This document shows positions 21,637 through 33,546 of a stretch of DNA of 64,000 bases, piece by piece. Position 1 is the first letter of the stretch; each line of letters opens with the position of its first letter. The notes beneath the pieces were generated by a model. It worked only from the letters and a program-made list of their open reading frames with translations. It was not told the DNA's origin and did no database searches. This DNA comes from Liolophura sinensis (lineage: Eukaryota; Mollusca; Polyplacophora; Chitonida; Chitonidae), in contig NC_088295.1 of NCBI RefSeq assembly GCF_032854445.1, positions 94,047,805 through 94,111,804 of the forward strand, read 5' to 3'. The position numbers and the translations under genes were made by a program.

Positions 21637-22837
21637 TATAATGTTGCTTTGAACCGTTCCATTAAATCTGATAATAATCAAATGCCAAGGAAAAATATTT
21701 GTATTAATTTGGTATGATTTCATTAGCACACCAGCTATTAACCACGAAGACGTTTTGGGTCTGTCCAGTTGGTTTTTTTTCCCTTTGGCCGGGAGATGTG
21801 TGGGGTGGAGGGGGTGAATTCAGACCTATGTCTTTGAACAAGTCCATCGTACATTCAGTATTACCACCTATTATCTTCTAGAAGTTTTCTTTTTGACATC
21901 CACAATTTCAGTCCTCGAAGTCAGTAGAGAAAACACACACAGACAATGTTTGGCTTACACGCGACTCGTTGCCAAATAAGGAATACAGCGCGTGAAACCA
22001 TTTACCATAAAAGGAATAGCCGAGGTCGTGAAAGCTCAAAGCCTGCTATTTTGCATAAAAATAGTACCAATTTGTAAACGTTATATTCAGTGGTTAACCT
22101 TTTATGGTGTTGACTAATTAACAATGCTTTGTGGGCCTGGTGGCATAATCTAGGTCGGAATTTTCCTCGGCCACTTTTGAAGCTTTGTTTTTATTGGTTA
22201 CTTGAAGCCAGAAACCATAATTTCACTAGTTGATAATGACAACACCAGCGTGGTAATGGTGGTAATATTTGGGTTGTAGTGTGAGAAACACTTATGTATG
22301 ATGCCTCGAAATCCGGAAATTTAATGTTGGTTACATGTTTTTGAAAATTCAACTCTGTGAAAAAGCGAGAAAGGCACGTTTTACTTCTTCTGTTTTCTGA
22401 GGTTAAAACAATCCCTGCTACAAGTATTTGGGATAAATCATTTTCTTACATGTTAGACTGTATAACGTAAAATATCTCTCTGGGAATGAAACTTTTGCCA
22501 CATATATACATGAGATTTATTTTCTTAGAACAGGAATGAAAGTTTGCAAAACAGCAGTAGTTTACCATGTTTGCAGACTTTTTAGTTTCCAGATAAGCCT
22601 GGAATGGATGTTGAGCAATTTTGTTTACCCTTGAGAGAAAATAGCTCTTTCCGATATCGTGTCCTGCAAAAATTAGATTTCGTGTGTGAAATTACACAGA
22701 GTTTGAACGAGTAAGAAGGGTTTCTATTGCAGACATGTATTAAAATCGAAAACGTCACTTCAGGCAGAATGTTTCATGTTTACTCAAACAAGCTATCAAC
22801 GTATGCCATTCACCATATACTCTTACAACTGATGGAG
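21637..22837. other. Intergenic spacer
   Basis: About 1.2 kb between SINE copies. I see no exon or RNA gene, only short unrelated open frames. Confidence 0.4.
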
Positions 22838-22935
22838 TGGTTTTTTGTCCGCCGGGGTTTTAGTCGGGAAGGTGGGGAGGGCTTTTGTCCGCTGGTTTAT
22901 TGTCCACCGGGGCTTTTGTCCATCGACCTTTGGCC
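22838..22935. repeat. Degenerate short repeat with cttttgtccgccgggg core
   Basis: Four loose copies of a unit of about 20-28 bp with tttttgtccgccgggg, cttttgtccgctgg, tattgtccaccgggg and cttttgtccatcg. It abuts the head of a SINE at 22949. Confidence 0.6.
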
Positions 22936-22948
22936 TGTGCTATTATAA

Positions 22949-23172
22949 GGGGTAGCGCCGTGGCCTGACGGTTAGCGTGCTAGGTCAGCACACTGACCTA
23001 GCAACCTCTCACCATCTTTCTACTTGGGAAGATCTGCAAGCAACCTGCGGATTGCCGTTTGTGCCCATCCCCCTTCCCCCGGCTGTTTCCGGTTTCGCCC
23101 CACAATAATGCTGGTCGCCATCGTGTATGTGAAATATTCTTGAGTATGGCCAAAATTCTAATCAATTAACCA
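22949..23172 (+). mobile_element. tRNA-derived SINE (family A), plus orientation
   Basis: A tRNA-like head (cgtggcctgacggttagcgt) is followed by the family body with ccacaataatgctgg and the tail cttgagtatgg, ending in a degenerate aatcaattaaccaaat. It is a somewhat diverged copy of the family also seen at 36406, 42832, 45755 and 59003. Confidence 0.8.
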
Positions 23173-23454
23173 AATGAATTCCAGTCAACAACCTGTATTG
23201 AGCTGGAGTTTTAGATGCATACAAAGCGCAATGCCACAAGAGGTATGTTCGTTCGCTTATGCTCTGTGTTCATATTAATTACCGTAAATGACCAAATCAC
23301 GACTGAGGTGGAGTTTTACATTAATATATTTGGTAGCCAAGATACCGAATCTTATTTAAATTAGAATCCGCATGTCCTAAATACACCTTCCTATCTGCGT
23401 GCATGAAAATCCATTATTGCACTAAGTACCTGAACGGGAGAAATTATGGAAATT

Positions 23455-23775
23455 AGCTGATTGTAATTAAACATAAGCATGGACAAGTTTAGATGATACA
23501 GAAGATATATGCTACGTTTCATGGAAATAGGTTTTGTAATTTAGGATGAGTTGCATGGACAAATCTGCACATATGGAAAAGTTATATGACGCAAAGTCCA
23601 AACTGGGGGTAGGTCTAATTGCCAATTGTCATTAAACTTCATCACGCACAAGTTCAGATGATAGGCAAGATGTATGGTAAGTTTCATCAAATTCGGCGCA
23701 GGAGTTTGGAGGAGATGCATGGACAAAATCGTGTCAACAGACAGACGAACAGGCCGGGATTCCAGCAATATATGG
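23455..23775. repeat. Diverged dispersed repeat, two adjacent copies
   Basis: Two copies about 180 bp apart share gacaagtt, agatgata, a gtttcat segment and gagttgcatggacaaa/gagatgcatggacaaa. The second ends in acagacagacgaac. This gcatggacaa plus acagacagac pattern resembles a dispersed repeat common in molluscs, here by memory only. Confidence 0.45.
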
Positions 23776-25199
23776 ATGGGTCCAGCATATGTCGTGCCCA
23801 TATCTCGCCTTGCAGCATTTGTTAGATCATGTGTTTTGTGTGATTCAATCAACGCCACAAGTTATTGCTGCAAAAACTAGTGTTTCAAGGTTATTCAACC
23901 AAACGCTTTCACTCCATGTTTCTTAAATTTTACGATGAGTATAATATGCTTGTAAGTAAATATGGACAGTACGTCGAAAATCTCTGGCTCTCTGTTTCCA
24001 GATTGTGTTCGCTTAACCCAGGGCTAGGGGATGTATATTCATCGGGTTGAGTTAGCTCGCCATGTTGGATCTATGAACAGTTGCAATCAAAGCGCAACTG
24101 AGATACCTCAGTTTTGTTATGGACAACTGATATTCTAGCATTGTACACGGTTTGAATACTGATTTCACTCAGTCACCTATAACATACCGTGCGTGCTTCC
24201 TACATCATTGAAAACTGTTGACCGATTCTCTTTGCATGGTATGTGTTATTTCCGTGCTTTATATACTTTCTTAGTTCTTTGGTGGTTTGTGTTATATGTT
24301 GTTTTGAGAATTGGCCGTGCGATTATTGACCTGGAACGTCCTTACTGGTTGACGATTGGAATACGAATAATATAGTTGAAGACGTCCAGCACTGAGAGTA
24401 AAACCAGAGCAGTGACCAAAGTGTGATAGGTGGCAAATGGCCACACATGACGGCTGAACTACGTCTCTTGTCAATATACCTGAGTCAGGGTTTTGTTCTA
24501 ACTGTTCATGTAAATGCATAAATAGTAGCAATTAACACGCCCCTAGGACCATGGCTTAAACAGAATTAGAAAAACGTCACAGGTCTAGAGTTACTCAAAA
24601 TACTGTGTTTAACATACAGTAACATTAAAACAATGCAAAGCGACCAGGCCTCGGGTTGCTTAGTTCACCAGCATAATGTTGGTTAATGCAGGAATACAAT
24701 AGAATTAAAGACGTATATCATAGAAAGAGAAACCCATGAGACAATATTTTGACACATAGCTTCCGGTGTAACCTTTGCCCTTACAGCTTCCAGTGTAACC
24801 TTTGCCCTTACTTCGTTGAGGGGATATAACAATCTAGCACAACCTTGACCACCGTGTGTATCTGTGGAGAGTTTTAGCGAATGGCGCAAGCCTCTAAGCC
24901 TCACGAAATTGATGCACTGTTACTACGACACTTAGTGCGGATAAACTAACGTATGGAACGTAAACAATACAACTAAGTCGTGTTTTAGTCTAAATAACAA
25001 TCCCTACCTCACCAGACGACACGTGTTTTTATTAAAGTTCTAGCTGAACTGAGAAAGCAGACTGTGTCGCATTGCCTGTATGACCTTTAAAGGTTTGCGG
25101 TAATTGATAAGAACATAGAGCATAAAAGATGGAACATACCTCGCGTGGTATTGTGCTTTGTAAACATGTACAATTTCAGCTCAGTATAGGGTATTGGCT
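23776..25199. other. Intergenic spacer with a small direct repeat
   Basis: No supported gene. Near 24758-24812 a 27-bp segment containing gtgtaacctttgccctta occurs twice in tandem. Otherwise I see nothing. Confidence 0.4.
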
Positions 25200-25202
25200 A
25201 GA

Positions 25203-25312
25203 ATTTATTTATTTATTTATTTGATTGGTGTTTTACGTCGCACTCAAGAACATTTTACTTATACGACGACAGTCAACGTTATGATCGGACGAAACCGGGC
25301 AAAATAGCCCTT
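25203..25312 (-). mobile_element. SINE family A 3' fragment, minus orientation
   Basis: A tttatttatttatt run is followed by gattggtgttttacgtcgca, ctcaagaa, ttatacgacgac and gaaaccgggc. This is the 3' half of the family A SINE read in reverse. It sits just left of an array grown from the same family. Confidence 0.8.
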
Positions 25313-25364
25313 GTTTTAAAATATGGTGAGCAATGGTTTAATATGATGACTAATTCTTCTGCGG

Positions 25365-26400
25365 ACACTTGGTCGTGGGTTTCCCCCGGGCTCTGCCCTG
25401 TTGTGGATACATGGTCGTGGGTTTCCCCCGGGCTCTGCCCTGTTGCGGATACATGGTTGTGGGTTTCCCCCGGGCTCTGACCTGTTCCAGATACCTGGTC
25501 GTGGGTTTCCCCCGGGCTTTGCCCTGTTGCGGACACATGGTTGTGGGTTTCCCCGGGGCTCGGCCATGTTGCGGATACATGGTTGTGGGCTTCCCCCGGG
25601 CTCTGCCCTGTTGCGGATACATGGTCGTGGGTTTCCCCCGGGCTCTGCCCTGTTGCAGACACAGGGTTGTGGGTTTCCCCCGGGCTCTGCCCTGTTGCGG
25701 ATACATGGTCGTGGGCTTCCCCCGGGCTCTGCCATGTTGCGGATACATGGTCGTAGGCTTCCCCCGGGCTCTGCCCTGTTGCGGATACATGGTCGTGGGT
25801 TTCCCCCGGGCTCTGCCTGTTGCGGATACATGGTTGTGGGTTTCCCCTGGGCTCTGCCCTGTTGCGGATACATGGTCGTGTGTTTCCCCCGTGCTCTGCC
25901 CTGATGCGGATACATGGTCGTGGGTTTCCCCCAGGCTCTGCCCTGTTGCGGAAACATGGTCTTGGGTTTCCCCCGGGCTCTGCCCTGTTGCGGATACATG
26001 GTCGTGGGTTTCCCCCGGGCTCTGCCCTGTTGTGGATACATGGTCGTGGGTTTCCCCTGGGCTCTGCCCTGTTGCGGATACATGGTGGTGGGTTTCCCCC
26101 GGGCTCTGCCCTGTTGTGGATACATGGTCGTGGGTTTCCCCCGGGCTCTGCCCTGTTGCGGATACATGGTCGTGGGTTTTCCCTGGGCTCTGATCGGTTG
26201 CGGATACATGGTCGTGAGTTTCCCCAGGGGTCTGCCCTGTTGCGGATACATGGTTGTGGGTTCCCCGGGGCTCTGCCCTGTTGCGGATACATGGTCGTGG
26301 GTTTCCCCCGGGCTCTGCCCTGTTGCGGATACCTGGTTGTGGGTGTCCCCCAGGCTCTGCCCTGTTTCGGATACATGGTCGTGGGTTCCCCTGGGCTCTG
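25365..26400. repeat. 42-bp minisatellite expanded from the inside of a SINE
   Basis: About 25 copies of a 42-bp unit with core gggtttcccccgggctct. The unit matches an internal part of the family A SINE (ggatggtcgtgggtttcccc, then gggctctgccc), and the last unit runs directly into SINE sequence. Long open frames exist on both strands because the period is a multiple of three; none looks like a gene. Confidence 0.95.
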
Positions 26401-26440
26401 TCCAGTTTCCTCCCACCATAATGCTGGCCGCCGTCATGAC
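26396..26440 (+). mobile_element. SINE family A body, plus orientation, at the array edge
   Basis: After the last 42-bp unit the sequence continues as ccaccataatgctggccgcc, exactly as in complete family A copies (for example near 42923). This marks the SINE from which the array arose. The 3' tail is replaced by other sequence after about 26440. Confidence 0.8.
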
Positions 26441-26529
26441 ACCAGACATGACACCACACCCAGCCAAAACATACCCCTCGCAGTCATATTGTACTTGCAT
26501 TGACACAGGGCTTACCAGTCCCCTTTCCT

Positions 26530-26668
26530 TGCTCTAACCTCTCAGTGCTGAGCGCCAAGCGAGGAAACAAAAAGTACCAGTTTTAAAGTCGTTAGTATAA
26601 CCCAACCGCGGTTTGATCCCAATCTCGGGATGGAAGCCCTTACCATTAGATCATCGAAGCGGCCTTTA
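26530..26668 (-). mobile_element. tRNA-derived SINE (family C), minus orientation
   Basis: On the minus strand a head with gatctaatggtaagggctt and a B-box-like gggatcaaacc is followed by a body with ggtacttttt and cgcttgg. A plus-strand relative occurs at 56302-56430, with ggatcaaacc and ggtacttgttg. Confidence 0.65.
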
Positions 26669-27460
26669 ATTTGGATTAAGCAATGCTTTAATGTTCTATT
26701 AAGTAGAATAATCTATTTAATATTTTTTCACCCTTTAAAAGTAGAGCATTACATTACATAATATGGTTACATGGCAGGAATAATTCACCTAAAGTGCTAG
26801 TTTTATCCTTCAGCACATTATAATACATCATGGCGTGGAAAATAAAAACAAAAATGGCGAAAACAATCCTGAATAACATGGCAACTAAAAAGAATACAGA
26901 TGTGGCAGGATGGCATCAATATGACAGGATGGAGAATGCCGATGTGGAGAGAAGAGCGATATGAGCAGTCCTGCATGCTGTAAAATGGCGTTGTTCAGAT
27001 TGCTGGAGTATGGTTAGCGTTGTTCAGATTGCTGGAGTATAGTTAGCGGTGTTCAGATTTGCTGGAGTATCTCAAAAGGATCTAAATGACAAGGATAGAC
27101 GTTCCCCAAATTATATTTCATTAGCAAAGGTAAGGGTAAATTAGGGAATTAAAACATCTCTTACAAGAAAGACGAGGTCGACATTTCTACATATTTGCTG
27201 GCGCTTTTCCGCTGTGAGGCCGGTAGCACACCGAGACCCACAATACGACATACAGAATGAGAAGGAATATATGAGGCTCGACTGGAGATCTTTGTAGAGC
27301 TGAGAGAAAAATACTTGTCTCAGGTGAACTGCTATTTAGTCATTTTCAATATAATTTTCAAGGGTGAGCAATTTAATTGCTTCAAAAAGATGTTCATAGA
27401 TAGTTTTTCCACATATTAATCTTGTCAGACCTCTCTCGAAAATCAAGGCAAGAAGAGTTG
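26669..27460. other. Intergenic spacer with a small 31-bp repeat
   Basis: Three tandem copies of a unit of about 31 bp (gttgttcagattgctggagt) at 26987-27075. The rest is unremarkable A/T-rich sequence. Confidence 0.5.
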
Positions 27461-27464
27461 TTGA

Positions 27465-27972
27465 CTGGTGCCCTGCCGTGTCCTTGTACAAATGGGCGTA
27501 TGCATTCATGTGTGGTTGTGTCCGTTCACAAATCAGCGTATGCGTTGATGTGTTGTTGTGTCCTTGTACAAATGCGCGTATGCGTCGATGTGTTGTTGTG
27601 TCCATGTACAAATGGGTGTATGCGTTGATGTGTTGTTGTGTCCGTGTACAAATGGGCCTATGCATTGATGTGTTGTTGTGTCCGTGTATAAATCAGCGTA
27701 TGCGCTGATGTGTTGTTGTGGTCGTGTACAAATGGGCGTATGCGTTGATGTGTTGTTGTGTCCGTGTATAAATGGGCGTATGCGTTGATGTGTTGTTGTG
27801 CCCGTGTATAAATGGGCATATGCGTTCATGCGTGGTTGTGTCCGCGTACAAATCAGCGTATGCGTTGATGTGTTGTTGTGTCCGTGTATAAATTGGCGTA
27901 TGCGTTGATGTGTTGTTGTGTCCGTGTGCAAATGGGCGTATGCGTTGATGTGTTGTTGTGTCCATGTACAGA
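27465..27972. repeat. 40-bp minisatellite
   Basis: About 12.5 copies of a 40-bp unit with core tgcgttgatgtgttgttg. Open frames on both strands through the array are artefacts of the repeat. Confidence 0.95.
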
Positions 27973-28849
27973 CCCGCGTGCCAGCAGTGTATTAATTAGG
28001 TCGAAATATATCCAGACTAATGGATGATATCGTCTCCCACAATTTACGTTCTCTAGTTGTTCATCCAAGTCTTATAAAAGACTTTGTGGGATCGAAAACT
28101 TAAAATCAATTTAAACTGATCACAAAGTAGTTGCACAGAGTGGGATTTCCTCTCGTCTTTTCTTATCTTCTTCTGAAATCTTTTTATTCCTTTCTTCTGA
28201 TTGTACAGATAATTGGGCGAACCTTTAAGTGTTTCCTGAGCAGTGTGTGGTGTTCACGAGTGAGTAGAAGCCTATTACTAGGCCTGAAATCGCTTCCTCA
28301 ATTACACATAATGTTTCTGTGAGTATCCAGATAAGGTTTTCTTACATGATTACTTCAGATAAATAGTTTTACAAAGCGACTCGTTGTTAGACACAAGGCA
28401 GTGTACTTACTCACAGCGTCTGTCCAGTTCTCTGTTCGGGAATTATCAATGAGCCCAAAATAGCGTTTTTCTGCATACCTAGTGTGTATGGGGTCTGGTT
28501 TGTAGGGTATCACAAGAAAATCCGCATCTAACTTGTCTGCGGTCAGTGGTTTCATCCAACCATAGAATAACCATCATGATATGGGTCGAGAATTATTCAC
28601 TGTGGCATAAAACAACGAGCAATCCGTCAATAATTCAGTCACTGCTGACCGATAAACATTTTGAAGAAAGCCCCAAGACGGCCGTGTGCGAGGATATTCT
28701 GAGTGTGTGGGTATCGTATCTGGTGTGTCCTACATGCTTCTTTAGTGAAGTATAGGGGAATAGCAGTTGTAGGACCGTCCTGGCAAGATAACTGAAATTA
28801 TGTTGAATGCGATACTCTGGGACAGAGTTTGTGTCCCTTGGTAACGATA
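27973..28849. other. Intergenic spacer
   Basis: No gene, RNA or repeat that I can support in this 0.9 kb. Confidence 0.4.
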
Positions 28850-29048
28850 TATATAGTTCAGCACAAAACCGACTGTCAAATCTCAATGCCGTAGTTCAGT
28901 ACAAAACCGACTGTCAAATCTCAATGCCGTAGTTCAGTACAAAACCGACTGTCAAATCTCAATGCCGTAGTTCAGTACAAAACCGACTGTCAAATCTCAA
29001 TGCCGTAGTTCAGTACAAAACCGACTGTCAAATCTCAATGCCGTAGTC
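28850..29048. repeat. 38-bp minisatellite, five near-identical copies
   Basis: Five copies of a 38-bp unit with core gtacaaaaccgactgtc. Apart from the first, the copies are identical or nearly so, which points to a very recent expansion. Confidence 0.95.
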
Positions 29049-30155
29049 TGTCAGTCAGACAATTATACGGAACTAAAAATCAAAGAAACATGAATCTCTC
29101 TCTCTCTCTCTCTGTATATATATACACGATCAAGCTTGATGTGTGGCGAACCACTAATGAACCTGTGATAATTAGACATTCTGATTTTGACAGACTGAGA
29201 AAGCAGGGATTTCTGATAGTTTGCCGTTGTAGAGGCGGGGTGCTGTGGCACGTAGTGGGGTGGGGGTCTATATCTGCCCGTCACGTGCGCTTCTTCTGAG
29301 ATCAGAGGCAAAGAATAGATCTGCAAGACAATTTGCAATTTAATCAATGTTAATGAAAGCAGTGTGCGTTGATCTGAAGCAATCCAGAATGCGCCGCAGA
29401 GATCTATAGATGATATCCTTCATCATAATGATAAATAAATAGACATAGAGGAAGTCTAAGTGCACACGTCTCCATCACTGTCAAATTTTAATTCAAAGGT
29501 AAGATTTTGTGGACAACAATTAAAGCACCACACCCAAAAGAATGGAAAAAGAATTGAAAATCCTCGTGTATCATTTTTATTATTGAAGCATGATCAGACT
29601 TGTTTTATGTAATCATATTTTCATTTCATAGACTGATGTCATTTTTCCCGTCACTGGTGATATTTTGTTTCTGTTGTTTCCATGGTAATCGCGATACAAA
29701 ACAATTTCAGTTCCTCAAAACTCATACATGAATTTACATGAGTTTGAGACATGTTAGCATGAGTGAAAGTTGACTTGAGAGTTGATTTGTTTCCAAATTT
29801 GCTCTACTTTCCAAAATAAAAAATTGTCGCTCTTTGTATACAACAATGGTACTGCATACTGAAGATTTGCTTTACTTTTATGGGCGGAAGAAACCGGCCT
29901 GCCTTGGGTAAACCACGAACTTTGGCGAGTTACATGACCAAGTTTCCCACGTTTAACGTGCAGATAGGTGCATTATAATTTCCGAAAACAAGTGGTCGTC
30001 AACGAACATTAGACTACATAAGACTACACTGTCGACTAGAGTAGTCGACTACAGTGTCGACTACTTGTCTATCAGGCAAATATACGCTGCCCGAGACAGT
30101 TAGGAAACTTCCTATATGTTCAAGAAATTGCTTACGTTGGTTGCTTTTTGCCTGA
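29049..30155. other. Intergenic spacer with a microsatellite and an inverted repeat
   Basis: A ct microsatellite passing into ta repeats lies at about 29094-29126. At 30025-30060 an imperfect inverted repeat pairs acactgtcgacta with tagtcgac and acagtgt. No gene is supported. Confidence 0.5.
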
Positions 30156-30159
30156 ATGT

Positions 30160-30565
30160 TTCTCGAAAAAAACTTCAGTCAAACACTACATGATATGTGT
30201 ACACCAAAAAACTTCAATCAAGCGCTACATAAATTGTGTACACGAGAAACTTCCATCAAACACTACATAAATTGTGTACGCCAGAAAACTTCAGTCAAAC
30301 ACTACATAAATTGTGTACACGAGGAAACTTCAGTCAAGCACTACATAAATTGTGTACACCAAAAACCTTCACTCAAGCACTACATAAATTGTGTACACCA
30401 AAAACCTTCACTCAAGCACTACATAAATTGTGCACACGAGAAACTTCCATCAAACACTCCATAAATTGTTTACACGAGAAAACTTCAGTCAAACACTACA
30501 TAAATTGTGTACACCAAAAACCTTCACTCAAGCACTACATAAATTGTGTACACGAGAAAACTTCA
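30160..30565. repeat. 39-bp minisatellite upstream of the second GPCR
   Basis: About ten copies of a 39-bp unit with core cactacataaattgtgtac, ending roughly 320 bp before the receptor start codon. Open frames of 100-147 codons here are repeat translations. Confidence 0.95.
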
Positions 30566-30884
30566 GTCAAGCAAGATGATTTGTCGAAAAGGGGCAAATC
30601 GGGTGCCATACTCTGTTTGTTTCCATATCTGGTTTGGAGTTTTCTGAGAATCGATCATCTGGGCGATGTTGAGATGTAATGATCCCGTTTCATTTCTCAC
30701 TCATTGTCTTTCTGTGTGCAGTGGACAAACTTTAATGTTTATATATCATTATCTGGTGTGGACAAGTGGGGAGAGTTGGTGTGGCTGGAAACCATAACCA
30801 GAAAACATCCGTGCAGGATAACGACTGTGGTAGTAGTGCGGTGGGTCTTTGAAACTGTTTGAAATATTATCAAGACTGGGTCAA

Positions 30885-31895
30885 ATGGAGAACAGCACGA
30901 TTACAGACTCTGGTGCAGATTTCGTACAAGACAATCGCTCAGAATTAGAGAAAGTCACCAAGACTGTGTTGATTAACACCATCGTGTTGTGCATCGTCCT
31001 CAGTAATGTCATCAACCTGATAGTGCTGAGAAAGACTACGCAGATTCCGCCCAATGCTCGCATCTGTCTCGTCAACCTGAGTATAGCGGACCTGTGCGTG
31101 GGCCTGGTGTCTTGCGGCCCGAGCGTCTACCCGGCCTACAGTGGCGTTTGGCCTTACGGCGATGCCCTCTGTCAGATCACCGGCATCTTCCATGGCTCCT
31201 CTGTTACCATTTCCATATGGAGTCTCTCTCTGGTCAGCGTAGACCGCTATTTCGCCATTTTACAGCCACTGCGGTACCACGCCATCATGACTCCCCGTCG
31301 CATCTACGCGGTCCTGGCGACGTTCTGGGCGATTGCATTGACCACGTTCCTCGTGCCAGTGTTGATTAAGAGACCGACGTTTGTGTATTACCGTTACACG
31401 GTTGAGGAAAACCTGTGTGGAATGTTCTGGGAGTTTCGTGAGTTTGCCGTTCTTACCGCTGTCTACATCCCCATAGCCTCAGGATCGGTTCTTATCTTCA
31501 CGAACTACAAGATTCTGCGGGCAGTGTTTCAGCTGCGCAAGGTGAGTCCCGCCGAGGCGCCAGCCCAGCACAAGTCCAAGGAGGGCGCCAAGAAGGACTT
31601 CAAGGCGGTGAAAGTCCTGATAATCACGTCTGCCGTGTACTTCAGCGCCTGGGGTCCGTACGTCCTGCAGGTTCTGGCCGAAGCCGCCAAACCCAACCTC
31701 TACATCTGGCCCGTCTTCCAATTCGCCACGGTCTGGCTGGCCAACAGTAACAGCTTTATGAACGTCATCATTTACTCGTTGATGTACAAGTCCTTCCGCC
31801 AACAAGCCTTCATGGTCATCAAGGGGGTCCTACTGTGCAGGTGTGGCGATCTGGATAGAATTAACGATACCAAGGTGGAAACGTTTGTCACCTAG
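30885..31895 (+). CDS. Orphan amine-type class A GPCR, single exon
   Basis: One uninterrupted frame of 336 residues from the first in-frame ATG (30885) to TAG. The N-terminus has an NST glycosylation site at residue 3. TM1 is near 24-48, and TM2 contains NLSIADL with D69. C96 and C178 can form the TM3-ECL2 disulphide. SVDRYFAILQPLRYH covers 118-132, with DRY at 120-122. TM5 lies near 188-207, a lysine-rich third loop near 219-243, TM6 with AWGP at 255-258, and TM7 with NVIIY at 293-297. WPYGDALC and SVDRY place it near amine or GPR21/GPR52-type receptors, but no ligand can be named: the TM3 amine-binding aspartate is not evident. Unusual: CWxP is AWGP and NPxxY is NVxxY. It is expected at the plasma membrane, coupled to a G protein. 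Codon use is GC-rich compared with the flanks. An upstream non-coding exon is possible. Confidence 0.9.
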   Translation: MENSTITDSGADFVQDNRSELEKVTKTVLINTIVLCIVLSNVINLIVLRKTTQIPPNARICLVNLSIADLCVGLVSCGPSVYPAYSGVWPYGDALCQITGIFHGSSVTISIWSLSLVSVDRYFAILQPLRYHAIMTPRRIYAVLATFWAIALTTFLVPVLIKRPTFVYYRYTVEENLCGMFWEFREFAVLTAVYIPIASGSVLIFTNYKILRAVFQLRKVSPAEAPAQHKSKEGAKKDFKAVKVLIITSAVYFSAWGPYVLQVLAEAAKPNLYIWPVFQFATVWLANSNSFMNVIIYSLMYKSFRQQAFMVIKGVLLCRCGDLDRINDTKVETFVT

Positions 31896-33378
31896 ATAAA
31901 GCGTGTTGCTTAGATGTTCAAATTCCTGGCCGATCGACTGAATATGATGACTTGTCAGAAGACAGGGTTTTCAGATAGTATGATGCACAAAGACGGCAGC
32001 GTTTAACTCATTCTTAACAATTTCGTATTCCCGCGTTTTGTTCGGATTTGCCTGTGGACCGGATTCATCTTGAAGGTTCTTTTTTGGATGATCTCATTTG
32101 GATGTTTTAAGATCTTCATGACCTTCATGACCTTAATAACACAGTGCGCAGTGTCACCACAAGCAAGCCACTAGCGAGCTTTTCTCACACAGCTTGGATG
32201 CGCCAAGAGAACTTTGAAGCTAGCTGGAACTGTATAAGGTCGTAAATTTATATCCCTTGGACCTATAAATATATTTATCCCATAATTTGCCCGTGTCAGT
32301 GATATAACAACAGTGATGTAAATTTTCAATATTCCACGCGTTACATAAATAAACTGAAATTCTGACTGGCCACCTCAACATTCTAAAACAGCTTATCCAA
32401 TTAAAAAGTGCATCCGCATACCGGACTACTTGCAATGTTTGTTGCTGTGAAAATAGGCCAGCCTAGCCATCACTTACTACACCGTGGCAGCGGTTTCTTG
32501 GTACCAAACGATTAATATTTTTTTCTTGTTGGGGACACTGGATAGACGTAAAATTTATCTTCATGAAATGTGAAAAATAGCAAAGGCTGGTGAAAGGAAA
32601 TGAAGCCCTTGACGCTGTAAGCCTGGACAAGGTAGCCAACTCACAAACAGTGAACTCAAGATCAACCACCAACGATGGCAGCATGCCTCGGTATCAGATT
32701 GTCACGAAATTAAACACCTACTAACTTATCTCAACACTTTGTAGAGAACCAAAGAGTCTCGTGCGTATGAACTGGTCTGCAGCTGATGTACCTCAAAATT
32801 ATTCTTAGATCTAATCCATTCTGTTTGCCAGATCGAACACGATAATTGGTCTCACTCTGACCCTGTGATTCAGCATCACGTCTACCATCACACGGGGAGT
32901 CCAAAACAGTCTAGCTCTTTGCATTCTTTTTGTTGCATTCTCCAAGTTCCAAGATGGTTAGTAAGACCAGCAAATAACTTTTTAAGTGAATTATTTCGTT
33001 TAGTATGATTTCGAAATCACCGCTCCTCACACCCTGACCTAGAATTAGGTCCCAGTTAAGGTGTCCGATGTTTCGATAAATAAGCAGTTATGAATGCTGA
33101 TATTTTAGAAAACAGTTGGGGGTAAAGCCCGTCCTCTTATCGCTCTCTAGTGGACGGTGTTGTGTTTTCTGTTCACGGAAATCACAGATTTCCTCAATGT
33201 TTTCTAGAACTATATTTGGTGAAGTGTGTGGTTTGGTTCCAACCGCTTCACATGTATCAATATCAGTACCAGTACGTATCTTCATTTAATGTACATACTT
33301 GCCAAAACAAACAGACGTTGTCTTCTCTATCAACCACCTAAAACGGTTGAAAATAAACTATGGGATGAACAGGGCAAG
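31896..33378. other. 3' flank of the second GPCR and spacer
   Basis: The first AATAAA after the receptor stop that I see is at 32348-32353 (cataaataaactg), about 450 bp downstream. It is a candidate polyadenylation signal. The remaining 1 kb shows no gene or repeat. Confidence 0.35.
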
Positions 33379-33379
33379 C

Positions 33380-33546
33380 TTACTTGTACATGTGCGTACA
33401 TATATGGACTCGAAGCGTACAAAAGCCAGAACACTTGTACATGTACGTACATCTATGGACTCGAAGCGTACAAAAGCCAGAACACTTGTACATGTGCGTA
33501 CATATATGGACTCGAAGCGTACAAAAGCCAAAACACTTGTTCATGT
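33380..33546. repeat. 51-bp minisatellite
   Basis: Just over three copies of a 51-bp unit with core ggactcgaagcgtacaaaag, each holding the palindrome-rich ttgtacatgt. Copies are almost identical. Confidence 0.93.

Noticed and set aside
25279-26506. Long proline/arginine-rich frames on both strands
   Set aside because: All come from the 42-bp array derived from a SINE. The period is a multiple of three, so stops are absent in several frames.
30945-31193. Minus-strand open frames under the second GPCR
   Set aside because: Shadows of the GC-rich receptor coding strand without their own features.
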